From Trichomonas vaginalis G3 (Eukaryota > Parabasalia > Trichomonadida > Trichomonadidae): a stretch of DNA of 64,000 nt. The translations under genes and the position numbers were made by a program. The notes under the pieces were generated by a model that was not told the origin of the DNA, did no database searches, and saw only the letters and a list, made by a program, of their open reading frames with translations. Shown here one piece after another: positions 40,396-50,620 of this stretch. The DNA lies in assembly GCF_026262505.1 (NCBI RefSeq), contig NC_067203.1:27571411-27635410 (forward strand). Reading direction: 5' to 3'. Numbering within the stretch: the stretch's first letter is position 1; each line of letters begins with the position of its first letter.

Positions 40396-40620
40396 TTACA
40401 CCATATTAAAATCATCTCTCTTCAATATTATCTCATAAAAGTTCTCGTTACTGGAGAAAGTCAATGAAACATAAGCGTTCTCACGGGCTTCGCCCTCACC
40501 GCTTTGCGGTCTATCTAACTTCTTTCTTATCTCATCTATACGCTTCAAAATGTCTGAACAATTGCTAACATCTTCTACAACAGTTATTTCATCATGAATG
40601 ACCTTCAAGAACAAGCTCAT
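40396..40620 (-). CDS. unknown small Maverick protein, 74 aa, with in-frame insert
   Basis: The protein equals the 65-residue one of Maverick 1 except for an internal stretch (LDRPQSGEGEAREN) where Maverick 1 has a shorter one. The extra codons are made by a double hairpin at 40485-40509. The reading frame is kept, so the insertion is tolerated or selected for multiples of three. Confidence 0.6.
   Translation of the reverse strand: MSLFLKVIHDEITVVEDVSNCSDILKRIDEIRKKLDRPQSGEGEARENAYVSLTFSSNENFYEIILKRDDFNMV
40485..40509. repeat. double-hairpin mini-element present only in Maverick 2
   Basis: GGGC-TTC-GCCC (40485-40495) and CCGC-TTT-GCGG (40499-40509), three bases apart. Absent from the matching place in Maverick 1 (about 31395), so presence/absence is directly visible. 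Confidence 0.75.
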
Positions 40621-41499
40621 TTAATATGCTATTAAAATCATCTCAATAATGAGTCCATCCTTTCCATCTTTAGGTAGCACAACATCTTTCATTGAAGAAG
40701 GTTCGACAAGTCTTATGTTAAACTTACTGACAAAGTTTGTTATACTATAATGCTTCGGCGGCGAATACATGTAGTTTGAAAGACATAATATAGATTCTTC
40801 AGCAAATTCACTTATACTGGATTTTTATACAATGTTCTCACGAGACCAATACCACCAATTGGACAATCTTGTAAGCAATCCTGCTGAACCTTCTACTGTA
40901 AACGTCGATGGTAACATTCCGAAGGTCATCTATTGACATCGTTGAGTCACTGTATTTAAATATTTTCTTAAAGCAATCGTCATTATATAACCATGCAATA
41001 GCTTTGAAGTTTTCATTCGAATATACATCTGCTTCATTAAATGTAAAACCTGACTTCTTTGCAGAGATGACTTTAAAATCTATTGAGTTTGTTAAAATTA
41101 TATGCTATGGTAACTTCTGAAGGTAATGGATGTCCTTCCGCAGTAAGTTGTTCTCTCACTACCGTTTGAAGCTTTGTGTTAAAAACTTTCATGTCATCTC
41201 CTGTATCTAAGTTCACATACACAGCAACAGGGAAAACTATCTTGCTTCTTTGTTTCATCATTATACCTCAAAACATTAAAGTTCTTCAATAATATTGTTC
41301 TTCCTGCTGGAATACTTCGAACCTGTCTGATTTCAATAGCTTTCTCACCTCCTACATACTCTACCCAGTGTCTTGGATATTCATAAGTATACTGACTTTC
41401 TTGAATTTTGGTTGGTTTCATCATAACGTGTTCATAGTATATCTTTATACTCTTGTCAGTTAGACTCGGTGCTATGTTCTGAATATTTCTGACTTGCAT
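40621..41499 (-). pseudogene. penton/fibre-like protein C of Maverick 2, broken
   Basis: Counterpart of the open 293-residue gene at 30418-31299, starting MQVRNIQNIAPSL. Broken in this copy. It is divergent from the ATPase gene across a 16-bp spacer as in Maverick 1. Confidence 0.65.
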
Positions 41500-41515
41500 T
41501 TTTAATGGAGATAAA

Positions 41516-42401
41516 ATGAAGCATTTAATACATGACGTAGATGAAGACATGAATGAAACTACAGACAAACTTAACTCTTCTCTCATTCTTCCTTTCAGTA
41601 AGGACTATGAGTTCTGTTCAAATGGTGTGTATTTCTATTGTGGAAAGATGGGTTCAGGTAAGACATTTAACCTCATTCGTCATATACTCATAACAGAGCG
41701 TTTAGGAAACGACTCTTACTATGACCAAATCATTATATCAGCAACTTCAGACTCTATGGACTCAACAGCGAAAACATTTATGTCAAAAGTTCAAGCCTCT
41801 GTCGTTAAAGTTCCAGACAGTGAACTCATTGAATTTCTTCAACGTTACATTCGACGTAAGAGGAAATATTATGCCATCGTAGAGTTCATACAGTCAGGAA
41901 TGCAAAAGACTTCTGAGGAGATGGAAAGAATTATTGACAAACACCACTTACGTCAATACTCAGGAGTTTACGATATGAAACGACTTACAAACTACATTCT
42001 ATCAAAACTTTCAAAATACCCCTTCAAAAAATATCCTTCAAACACTTGCTCGTTTGTGACGACTTCGCCGGAAAAGGTTTAGTGTCAAAACCAGACTCAC
42101 CATTAGCTAACATCATTACTAAGTCAGACATTACCATTTAACTGTAGCAATACTTATGCAAACATGGAGGTTTTTAGCTTTAAACATAAAACGTCTCATA
42201 ACTGACTTCGTTATCTTTCAAGGTTTCTCACGCTATGATATTGAACTCATTTGGAAACAGTCAGGTATAACATTACCTTTTGAAGAAATTTGGGAAGCAT
42301 ATAAGTCTCTCATCTCTCCTCGTTCATACCTTGAGATTCATATCATGACTAATACCATTAAAGTCAAAAATATTCCATGGGAACGACCAACATTGTTTTA
42401 A
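41516..42401 (+). pseudogene. FtsK/HerA-type packaging ATPase of Maverick 2, broken
   Basis: Starts MKHLIHDVDEDMNETTDK and keeps the Walker A motif CGKMGSGKT; the end IMTNTIKVKNIPWERPTLF is the same as in Maverick 1. Broken in this copy. Family and role as for the gene at 29514-30401. Confidence 0.8.
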
Positions 42402-42799
42402 AGTTTAACCTTCAATTGACTGATGGTAAACAAATTCCATGCATCTCTGTCGCCATTTCTGTTAATATTTTTGCTGTCATTCATATCATCCACTTCCCCA
42501 TCCGTTAGCTTTTGAGGATATGCGTTAGAATAGCTGTTCTTAAATGAAGGCTTTTCACCTTTGAGAGCATAAACTCTATAACTTTCTGCATACTTTATGT
42601 TTGAACCTCCTGAGCCATCATTGACATAAATTTTTATAGGCTTCCACCCTTTGTTCATGTTCCTGCTTCTTCCCTTAGCTCTTTTGTTCAGTAGTTCTAC
42701 ATCTTTATACACAGCACCTGTCTCAGTGAATTCAACAATATTTTCATTCGTTAGCTTTACATTCAAACCCTTGTCGAGTATATTGTTCATTTCATACAT
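42398..42799 (-). CDS. unknown Maverick protein, 133 aa (Maverick 2)
   Basis: Nearly identical to 29116-29517, starting MYEMNNILDKGL. It overlaps the ATPase gene end by 4 bp and is divergent from the 204-residue gene. Preservation in both elements supports it as a gene; the role is unknown. Confidence 0.55.
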   Translation of the reverse strand: MYEMNNILDKGLNVKLTNENIVEFTETGAVYKDVELLNKRAKGRSRNMNKGWKPIKIYVNDGSGGSNIKYAESYRVYALKGEKPSFKNSYSNAYPQKLTDGEVDDMNDSKNINRNGDRDAWNLFTISQLKVKL

Positions 42800-42824
42800 A
42801 TAAAAGGTTTTTATTCTATATGAA

Positions 42825-43439
42825 ATGAGAAGCAAATCCATCTTAGCTGGTGCCGTTAATGTTCCAATTGAACCAACATCAAATGTTGACTCACGAACGA
42901 CAAACAATATTGTCATAAAGAACTATAGTTCAGAGTGTTTGAAAGAACCAGAACCAGAGCTGAAATCCGTGAATTTAAACACAGCTTCAAACGCTAACGC
43001 TACATCAGATGTTAAGTTAGAGTATCCACCACTGGACCAAATTCTTTCAAGAGAAGCCAACGACAATCCTTACACAAATGTTCAAACAAATCCTTCAGAT
43101 AACGTAGACCATTACCTTCTTCAGTTATACCAAACAATTTTACTCAAAGACGATAAGAAGCTTTTGACAAATCTTATAAGCAAGAACCAAATAATTCTAA
43201 CAAAGGAGGACCTTGAAAATGTTATCTCACGAATAACAGGGAAACAATGTGTCATTGACTATCTCGACCCTGAAATCGAATGCTGTGGTCAAACGCCACC
43301 ATTCATGAAAATAGGTAACATCCGCATCATTGAAACACCAGGAACTACAGGAGTTGAGTTTAAGTATAAATATTCGAACGAGTATACAAAACTTTCAACA
43401 GAATATAAACTTTGCTTGAAATATGTTTTAGTAAATTAA
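42825..43439 (+). CDS. unknown Maverick protein, 204 aa (Maverick 2)
   Basis: Open frame almost identical to 28476-29090, with a disordered Asn/Thr-rich first half and a folded-looking second half. It ends within 4 bp of the convergent 79-residue gene. Confidence 0.6.
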   Translation: MRSKSILAGAVNVPIEPTSNVDSRTTNNIVIKNYSSECLKEPEPELKSVNLNTASNANATSDVKLEYPPLDQILSREANDNPYTNVQTNPSDNVDHYLLQLYQTILLKDDKKLLTNLISKNQIILTKEDLENVISRITGKQCVIDYLDPEIECCGQTPPFMKIGNIRIIETPGTTGVEFKYKYSNEYTKLSTEYKLCLKYVLVN

Positions 43440-43675
43440 AGCAATTTGTAATATCTATCCAAAACTTCTTCAACAGTATCGAACTCATCTTCATAATGCA
43501 AACCTAATCTTATTGACTTGGTGCAGTTTTCACTAACACAATATTTTTCTGTTCTCTTGACTGACATAACTAATTCATTTGTTTCATCAAACAGCAACAA
43601 CCAAAGTTCATGACCTAATACATAACATTCATACTTTATATTTTTAGCTCTGAGTTCTCTTGTAAGCTGTTGCAT
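43436..43675 (-). CDS. unknown small Maverick protein, 79 aa (Maverick 2)
   Basis: Same protein as at 28213-28455 (MQQLTRELRAKNIKYECYVL). It overlaps the end of the penton/fibre-like B gene by 40 bp, as in Maverick 1. Confidence 0.6.
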   Translation of the reverse strand: MQQLTRELRAKNIKYECYVLGHELWLLLFDETNELVMSVKRTEKYCVSENCTKSIRLGLHYEDEFDTVEEVLDRYYKLL

Positions 43676-44407
43676 TTAATATTTTCTAAAAAGTCAACTT
43701 CAACAGTCATTCGCACTGGTGCCTTCAGTTCTACAGGCTCTCCTTGAAAGTCAACAAGTCTGAATTGCATGTCTTTCAAATTATGAGGACTAATGCGAAC
43801 CCATTTACCTAAATGAGTTGCTATGACAGGAACGTTTGGAATGAACATTGAATTGACTGCATAACAGAAGGATTTATATTCTACTGAACCTTTACTATTA
43901 ACTCCTGAAATGCCTGTGACATTAGCTATTTTAGACTCAATGTACAAACAATTACCATAACATACGTATGGAACAGATTTCATCTCAATCGTTTTGTCAA
44001 CACTTTTCAAAGGAAATGTCATATGGTATGCCCAGAAGTTGAACTCTATGACTCATTCGTGGTATCTTAAACTCCTTCGCATAACTGAACTTCAAAACTC
44101 CTGCAATAAGTTTAACATTCATTAAGTTTTCTTCGTTATCCTTGTTTATTGTAGTATTTATGAGAGCATTTAACACTCCAGCTAATGTTTCCATCTTATA
44201 TTCTACATTATTGTGAAATCTTATTTCGTGCTTCTTTCCATCTATTTCAATCTCCATGAAATCTGTTTCATCTGTTATAACGAATGAAGCGATAGTATTG
44301 AAGTCAACCATTCTGAATGCAAGCGCCTCATTCTGTAGACCTAAGTTTGTTTGTAGCTTTACTGTCCCGTATTCGTTTGGGTCTGTACTTTGCAAATAGA
44401 ACAACAT
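43636..44407 (-). pseudogene. penton/fibre-like protein B of Maverick 2, broken
   Basis: Begins MLFYLQSTDPNEYGTVKLQT and ends DFQGEPVELKAPVRMTVEVD as in Maverick 1, but residues about 55-110 are clearly different (e.g. YKMETLAGVLNALINTTINK against YRIDKIAGVIDTLINEETID). Such a local difference points to recombination or fast change in a surface-exposed domain. Broken in this copy. Confidence 0.6.
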
Positions 44408-44424
44408 TTTATTCTCATTAAAAT

Positions 44425-47400
44425 ATGAGTATAGCTGCATATGCGTATGAAGCTGACAGAGCTAAACGTTTATATTTTGGTCAATACTCTCTCACACTTA
44501 CTGACAAATATATTGTTATCACTGATGGAAATACTGAGAAATACATAACATGGAAGGACTATGAAAAGTTTGACCCTATTTTAACTCCATGTACTATGCC
44601 GTTTATAAAGGACGGTGAAATTATTGAAAAAGATAATACAACCATATATAGGTCTGTTTATGAAGCATTAGAATATATGTTGAATCATAACCCAAAAAGA
44701 TTTGACCCAAGCACTACACCATGTGCAATGCCTTTTATTAAGGACGGTGAAATCGTAAGAGTTCCGGATTCAACGGTTTACACAGCTGTTCAAAACAGTT
44801 TACAAAACATTTTAGCGAATATCTTTAATTCAGAAACTACAGAAATAAAATTACCGTATATAACAGATGCTAAAGAAATTAAATCAAAAACGACAACATT
44901 ATTTACGTCACTTAATGATTTAATGACTTATATCATTAATATTCCTGCACCAACTACAGCATTTGATCCAAACTCGACGGTTTGCAGTGTACCTTTCATA
45001 AATGACAGTTCATTAATTACTTTAAGGGATTCGACAGTAAATGAATCATTAAAGGCGTCATTAATGAAAATCATTGATTTTAACTCATTCACGAATACAT
45101 ATAATTCATTCATTAATGTTTCATATGCTTCTAAAGAAGGTGAGCCAAAAACTATTGATAAAGCGGTGTATGAAATAAAAGCATCAACGACGAAATTGAA
45201 TTCGTTAACTTTTGACGGTGATAGTTTCGTTAATGACATAACATCGGGGAAAACAATTTTAACGAAAGAATATTTAAAATCTCATGTTAGTGAGTTCGTT
45301 GAAATTGAAAAAGAAGGTGGAATTAAGTTCGATCCACTGAATTTCATTTTCACTTAGCGAATGCGGGCATTAGTTTCGCTGAATGGACAACTATACAGAG
45401 TGAAATAAATGCAATATGGACGTTTTTGGGGTCAAAAGCGGGAATGGGTGAGCTTGTAAATGCTGCAAGAACATTAGGTGAAACAGGAAATTTTGTAGAT
45501 GGTTTTAAAAGACTTGTTTCAAATGTTTTAACAAACACAAAGAAATTATTTAGATATACCGTACATAACGGACGGATTTTCGAACAGATAGCAACAAACC
45601 CTCCGGTTATGGCTGCGTTGATGATGGTTAGAGATATAAAACCACGTAACGACGGGAACGAAGAACATGAACAACAGGATACTGGTCGGGTTATTCGAGA
45701 CATTAAAAACGTGTATCCTGAAGTTATTGATTTATTTAGAGGAGTTAATGATTCAATTTCAAAACATTCTATAACCCTCGATGAAGAGAATAAATTAACA
45801 GATTATATATTCGTCATTATTGCAGAATTAATGAAGAGAATAAATGAAAAAGGAATTGGTGATATCATTAATGTCAGCGATGTAATGATGAAAAGAAATT
45901 TTGACTCATTATTTACAAAACCGAAAACAGAATATAGTCTTTATGACGTAATTACCGAATTAATGAAAAAGATTAATGATAATAAGAGTTCTGGCGGAAG
46001 AGTTGAATTAGAAGTGAATGATGTTAATGAGAAATTAGCCGAAAAAGCAGACAAAAATGAGCTTTTAGCTCTGAGTGATAAAGTCAAGAACCACGTTCAT
46101 TATATAACTTCAGGAACAGATTATAACGGACTACCATGGATATTTAACACGAAGTGATGAAGCGAAGACAAAAAATGTTAATGAAAGAAGATATAAATAT
46201 ATTCGTGCTAAAGGTTATGACATAAGCTGTACTGTACAGTATGATGTAGCTAAAGCACCAGAAGCATTTGGTTATACCGGTGAAATTTATGCCTCTACTT
46301 TCAATGTTAACGGTGTATTAGTTGAACCAAGATTTACATTGAGAGTTCAGGCAAAAATAACTTTTGAAGATGCTATTAAAAGTAAAGCTGACAAAGTTGA
46401 ACTTGACGCAACGAACAAAGTTTTGAAATCTCATAAACACAATATCTCCGATATAAATGAACTTCAAGCTACATTAAATAGTAAAGCCGACAAGAACCAT
46501 ACACATGAATCCTTCACTACTGTTAGAGCAGACGACATAATATTGAACTATACCCTTGGTTCAAGTGCACCTTTAGAGAATCCAAGTACAAGCGTAAAAG
46601 ATACACTAAACAATTTAGATAGTAAATGTATGAACATTGAAGGTCATGCCAGAAACTTTGAAGCATATGAACTACCAGCAATGTTAGATAAGAAAGCCGA
46701 CAAAACTTATGTAGATGAAAATTATGCAAAGAAGTCGGAAGTAAATGCTGCGCTTAATGGAAAAGCCGACAAGAACCATACACATGAAGAATTTCAAACA
46801 ATCAAGATTAAAGAAATTAAAGCATGCATCGAAATAGTAACAAAAACAGGAAGAAACGGTGCAACTGTACAAGAACAAAGAATTTATCCTCCTACTTTTC
46901 CTAATGGTTTAATAACAAACAATAAATATTGTAGATGGCAAAGGATTTATAAATGTTAAACATGAACTTCAAACAATGAAGGCTCAGATTCTTCAAACAT
47001 TATATCCTGTTGGTTCTATTTATACGTCAATGAATTCAACAAATCCAGCAAGTGTTTTAGGTTTTGGTACATGGCAGCAGATTGTAGACAAATTCTTATA
47101 CTGTGCTAACTCTTCAAAGCAAACAGGAGGTTCGAAGAAAATTACTGAAGCAAACTTACCTCCGCACACTCATACAGGAACTACAAACTTTTCTGGCGAC
47201 CATAGCCACTCATTAAGAGACCATCCATTATACAACTCAGAGTATGAAGCTGGCAATGATGTTTTATCTCCATCTTATAACAATTCAGCAAAAAGACTTT
47301 TCGACCAACTGAACCAGGAGGAAATCATTCACACACTTTCACAACAAATCCAACAGGCTCGGGTGCAGATTATATGCCACCATTTATGACGGTTTATGCA

Positions 47401-47430
47401 TGGTACCGTCGCGTTCATGAACGCGCTTGA
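44425..47430 (+). pseudogene. phage-like fibre gene of Maverick 2, broken
   Basis: Starts MSIAAYAYEADRAKRLYFGQ, close to the Maverick 1 start. The shaft is different: instead of a collagen-like stretch it has three degenerate repeats (CTMPFIKDGEII, CAMPFIKDGEIV, CSVPFINDSSLI, each followed by a V/D-S/N-T-V/I-Y-x-x-V/L helix). Then come KADKNHTH-type repeats and the same tail-collar-like tip (LYPVGSIYTSMNSTNPASVLG, then NLPPHTHTG). The 3' limit is approximate. It is broken in several places. Swapping of shafts between conserved ends is typical of phage fibres. Confidence 0.7.
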
Positions 47431-47460
47431 GCCTAGAATAAAATCTTTAACTTTACATAA

Positions 47461-48546
47461 ATGAGCTTGAAAGAAGTATTCGAATCATCACCGTGGAGGT
47501 CATTTAAGAAGTTCAATGAAGCTGCAAAAAGTTGGGGATTTACTAACAGAGCTGAAGTGAAAAGGTTCTTTGACAAAAATGTTGTACATCAAACAAAAAT
47601 AAACCCTTACGACTACTTTTTACCAATTTACTCCAACACTCCTGACGCATACCAATTTGACACTCTCGTTCAGAGTAAGAAAGGAAGAAAGCCACCATTC
47701 CTCATCTTCATTAATGTTAACACTCGCAAAGCTTTTGCGTATATAATGAAAAATAAAGGAACTCGTGAAGTGTTAAGAGTTTTACAAAAGTTCGTAGCAG
47801 AACATAGCCCAAGTACTTTAACATCAGACCAAGACAGTGCATACCTCAGCAATGAAATCACAGATTTTCTCATTAAGCATAACATAACTCACTACACTAC
47901 TGAAGACCATAACCATAACATACTCGGCATCATAAACCGCTTCATAAGGACTCTCAGAGATTTAAATCAAGAGCGAGACCTTACCGAAGAAACAATGAAA
48001 CATTTTCTCGAAGTATATAATTCCTCAACACATTCTACAACAGGACATACACCAAATTCAATGACACAACAACAAGAAGAAAAGTATATACAAAAGAAAC
48101 GAAGTCAAACACAAAATATCAGAAATTCAACACAATTTACCCTCATTCCTGGTACAAAAGTTCGTGTAGTTCTTGACGACAAACCGTTGACAAAGAAACG
48201 TTTAAGGTTAAGTAGAAACTATTATATCGTAGACTCTACGCAAGGTAATGGATATCTTATAAAAGCTGCTGACGACTCCATTGCATTTTACCCTCGACAT
48301 AAATTAGTCGAAAGTAGTAATGGCAAACTTGCTGAAACCATTGACGAAGCAAAGCGAGGAGTGGTTATTGAAATACTTGGTTATAACATAAACGATGACA
48401 CTTATAAAGTAAGATATGAAGGAGGCGTTGAAGATGTTATACCATCTAAGAACTTGAGAGAATCTAAACCAACTCATCTGGGACCATTAGAGCGGGAGTA
48501 CTGGAAAGATAAAAATATGCCAGAAAGAATAAGAAAATTCTTCTAA
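47461..48546 (+). CDS. retrovirus-type integrase (Maverick 2), 361 aa
   Basis: Open frame of the same length as in Maverick 1, with the same RVE core (FDTL near 67, TSDQDSAYLS near 121, INRFIRTLRDL near 156) and chromo/SH3-like C-terminal region. The two differ mainly in a few residues near the start (FESSPWRS) and near 71-96. It is followed by the extra cassette rather than directly by the KilA-N/GIY-YIG gene. Confidence 0.9.
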   Translation: MSLKEVFESSPWRSFKKFNEAAKSWGFTNRAEVKRFFDKNVVHQTKINPYDYFLPIYSNTPDAYQFDTLVQSKKGRKPPFLIFINVNTRKAFAYIMKNKGTREVLRVLQKFVAEHSPSTLTSDQDSAYLSNEITDFLIKHNITHYTTEDHNHNILGIINRFIRTLRDLNQERDLTEETMKHFLEVYNSSTHSTTGHTPNSMTQQQEEKYIQKKRSQTQNIRNSTQFTLIPGTKVRVVLDDKPLTKKRLRLSRNYYIVDSTQGNGYLIKAADDSIAFYPRHKLVESSNGKLAETIDEAKRGVVIEILGYNINDDTYKVRYEGGVEDVIPSKNLRESKPTHLGPLEREYWKDKNMPERIRKFF

Positions 48547-48627
48547 ACTTTTTCATTAGATGTAAATCAGACATGAACGAGAACAGTCATGATATCATTA
48601 ATGGTACCATTTATTTTAACATAAAGA

Positions 48628-48651
48628 CGCAAAGCGGCGAGGACGAAGTCC
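48628..48651. repeat. double-hairpin mini-element, spacer
   Basis: CGC-AAA-GCG (48628-48636) followed by GGAC-GAA-GTCC (48641-48651), in the spacer after the integrase gene. Not present at this place in Maverick 1. Confidence 0.65.
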
Positions 48652-48679
48652 ATGACTAAAAATAATGTTTAGGGTAGAT

Positions 48680-48693
48680 GGTTAGATCTAACC
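48680..48693. repeat. AGATCT-centred palindrome, left border of extra cassette
   Basis: GGTTAGATCTAACC preceded by AGGGTAGAT and followed by CTCATTTCTACCCTCATTTC. The matching site on the other side of the cassette is at 49800. Confidence 0.75.
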
Positions 48694-48721
48694 TCATTTC
48701 TACCCTCATTTCTAACCTCAG

Positions 48722-48749
48722 CCGCTAAGCGGCGAGACCCAAAGGGTCT
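48722..48749. repeat. double-hairpin mini-element, spacer
   Basis: CCGC-TAA-GCGG (48722-48732) followed by AGACCC-AAA-GGGTCT (48735-48749), the longest stem of this class in the window. Confidence 0.7.
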
Positions 48750-48829
48750 TGAATTTTCATGAATTTCCTTAAGATGAAAAAATAAAGTTAGTTTTATTTT
48801 ATTTATTTTTTTTATTTTGTATAAAAGAT

Positions 48830-49767
48830 ATGATTTCAACAATCGGCACAACAACAATTCAAACAACAGCACCAAATTCGTTAGTCATGAATCCAACATC
48901 TATGTTAGTAGAGATGAAAAGCTTTATTCCTTCTTCATATACTTTTGAAACAAAAATCCAGAAGATAAAGCAAGAACTTTTAACAAGTAATTTAGACTGT
49001 ACCGCACAGGATGAAGAAAATGAAGAATATCTTTATGTCATGCAGGACATTATTGACCATTTACCCAAATTGCCTGAAATCCAACAACAAAAGCTCACTA
49101 TTCCTGAATTCGATGAAATAGAAGTGAAACCAACTGACTCAGTAGAAATAAAGAAGTTCATACGTAAAGTAAATTATGAGTTTCTAGGATATCATTGCAA
49201 CCATAAAGTTATGGACAAAGATTGCGACATGGTATATAAGAACATCTCTGACATATATAAATCTGGGGAGTTTAAGACATACGACAACTTTTTTCATTAG
49301 TTGCAGAATGTGTATGGCAGATAAGAGATAAAGATAGAAGAGGTAAGGTATGGAATGAACAGATAAAACCAACTGCTTCAGATTTAAAGAAAACCATTGA
49401 CGCCTTGGTTGTTCTAGCTGGTTTTATTTCAATGTATAACGCAAAAATGAATCCGCAATGTTCTAAATGTAAAACAGCAATGAGGAAATATAACTACTCC
49501 GTCAAAGAGATAGAACGTATGCGAAACGACTATGCAGACTTAAAGAAAGAAGCAGAAAAACCAGCAGAAAATAAAATGGACATGTTAGCATTTCTGAACA
49601 AAAACTATCCAACTGCTGACGATTTCCTATTATCTGACGTCAAGAAGAAGTATAAAGAAACCTTCGGCATTGTTAAAACATTCGATGTACTAAAAGAAGA
49701 AATAGAAGCTACAAAACTGTTTAGAATCTCACGAATTCATAACGTATATCATGTAAAATGTTTATAA
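48830..49767 (+). pseudogene. extra cassette gene of Maverick 2, unknown, broken
   Basis: A gene region without counterpart in Maverick 1. The first part (MISTIGTTTIQTTAPNSLVM) is Thr/Ser-rich then acidic-helical; the last part has NPQCSKCKTAMRKYN, a possible half zinc site, and a helical end (LNKNYPTADDFLLSDVKKKYKETFG) that recalls winged-helix ends of viral replication proteins, though I cannot assign it. It is bordered by palindromes (48680, 49800) and by repeated spacer sequence (GAATTTCCTTAAGAT...AAATAAAGTTAGTTTTAT). Broken. Confidence 0.5.
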
Positions 49768-49799
49768 AATAACTGGGGTAGAAATGAGGGTAGAAATGA

Positions 49800-49813
49800 G
49801 GTTAGATCTAACC
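49800..49813. repeat. AGATCT-centred palindrome, right border of extra cassette
   Basis: GGTTAGATCTAACC preceded by GGGTAGAAATGAGGGTAGAAATGA and followed by ATCTACCCT. Confidence 0.75.
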
Positions 49814-49921
49814 ATCTACCCTAAAATATATTTTTGCTGAATTCAGCACAAAAATAATGAATTTCCTTAAGATAGAAAAAATAAAGTTAGTTTTATTTTT
49901 ATTTTGTATGTAAGAACAGAA

Positions 49922-50533
49922 ATGACAAACATTGAGTTTGAAACAGTTAGAAAGATTGACAATGACACCAAAGTGGTTAGAATAGGTGATTTAAACGTAA
50001 GATACTCAAAGAAATACAACAAATATTCTTTGTCAGACATTATATCTCCATCTGAAAAGAAAACAAACCACTGGGTTAGAAATGCTTCAACTCAGAAAAT
50101 TTTGACAAGAAATCCTGAGCTTATGATATCAGTAAGATTCTATGGAACTACAGCATATCTCATCGACAAAAGTCTTATACCAATAGTTTTGTTATGGATT
50201 GACCCAGTTGTTGGATATAACTTCATAACTTATGGTTCATTCGATACGGAACGTTGCAGTGAAGGCTTACTTTATATCGTTCAGAAACCGAAGGACTTCA
50301 ATACAAAGAGATATAAGATAGGAAGAACATATAATATAACTCAAAGATATGACAGTACAGTCAATAGAGTCAAGGTTGTGTTTGTTAATGATATGAGAGC
50401 TGCTGAAACAGAACTACTTGAAAAGTTTGAGAAAATGTATGGTGCTCCCATAAAAGGTAAAGAAACGTTTGAAGTAGATGAGATAGATAAAGCTATAAAA
50501 TTATTTGACGAAGTTGCTGAAAAATACATGTAA
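49922..50533 (+). CDS. KilA-N plus GIY-YIG/T5orf172-like protein, 203 aa (Maverick 2)
   Basis: Start chosen at ATG 49922 (MTNIEFETVRK); earlier codons open only from TTG. Residues about 30-105 resemble a KilA-N domain (SLSDIISPSEKKTNHWVRNAST). Residues about 120-175 contain the GIY-YIG-like GLLYIVQKP...RYKIGRTYNITQRYD and end with AETELLEKFEKMYG. Such proteins may cut or bind DNA, possibly as homing-type or regulatory factors. The promoter stretch TTATTTTGTATGTAAGAACAG is shared with the next gene, 90 bp downstream. Confidence 0.7.
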   Translation: MTNIEFETVRKIDNDTKVVRIGDLNVRYSKKYNKYSLSDIISPSEKKTNHWVRNASTQKILTRNPELMISVRFYGTTAYLIDKSLIPIVLLWIDPVVGYNFITYGSFDTERCSEGLLYIVQKPKDFNTKRYKIGRTYNITQRYDSTVNRVKVVFVNDMRAAETELLEKFEKMYGAPIKGKETFEVDEIDKAIKLFDEVAEKYM

Positions 50534-50620
50534 AGCGTTTATTTTTGGTCTTTTGTGAAAGTCAGAAAATAACGCTAATTTTTTTCTAACAAATTTTTTA
50601 TTTTGTATGTAAAGACAGTA

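Noticed and set aside
49904-49921. Tiny intron GTATGTAAGAACAG before the KilA-N genes
   Set aside because: It begins like a trichomonad 5' splice site, but at about 14 bases it is too short, and the downstream frame needs no splicing.
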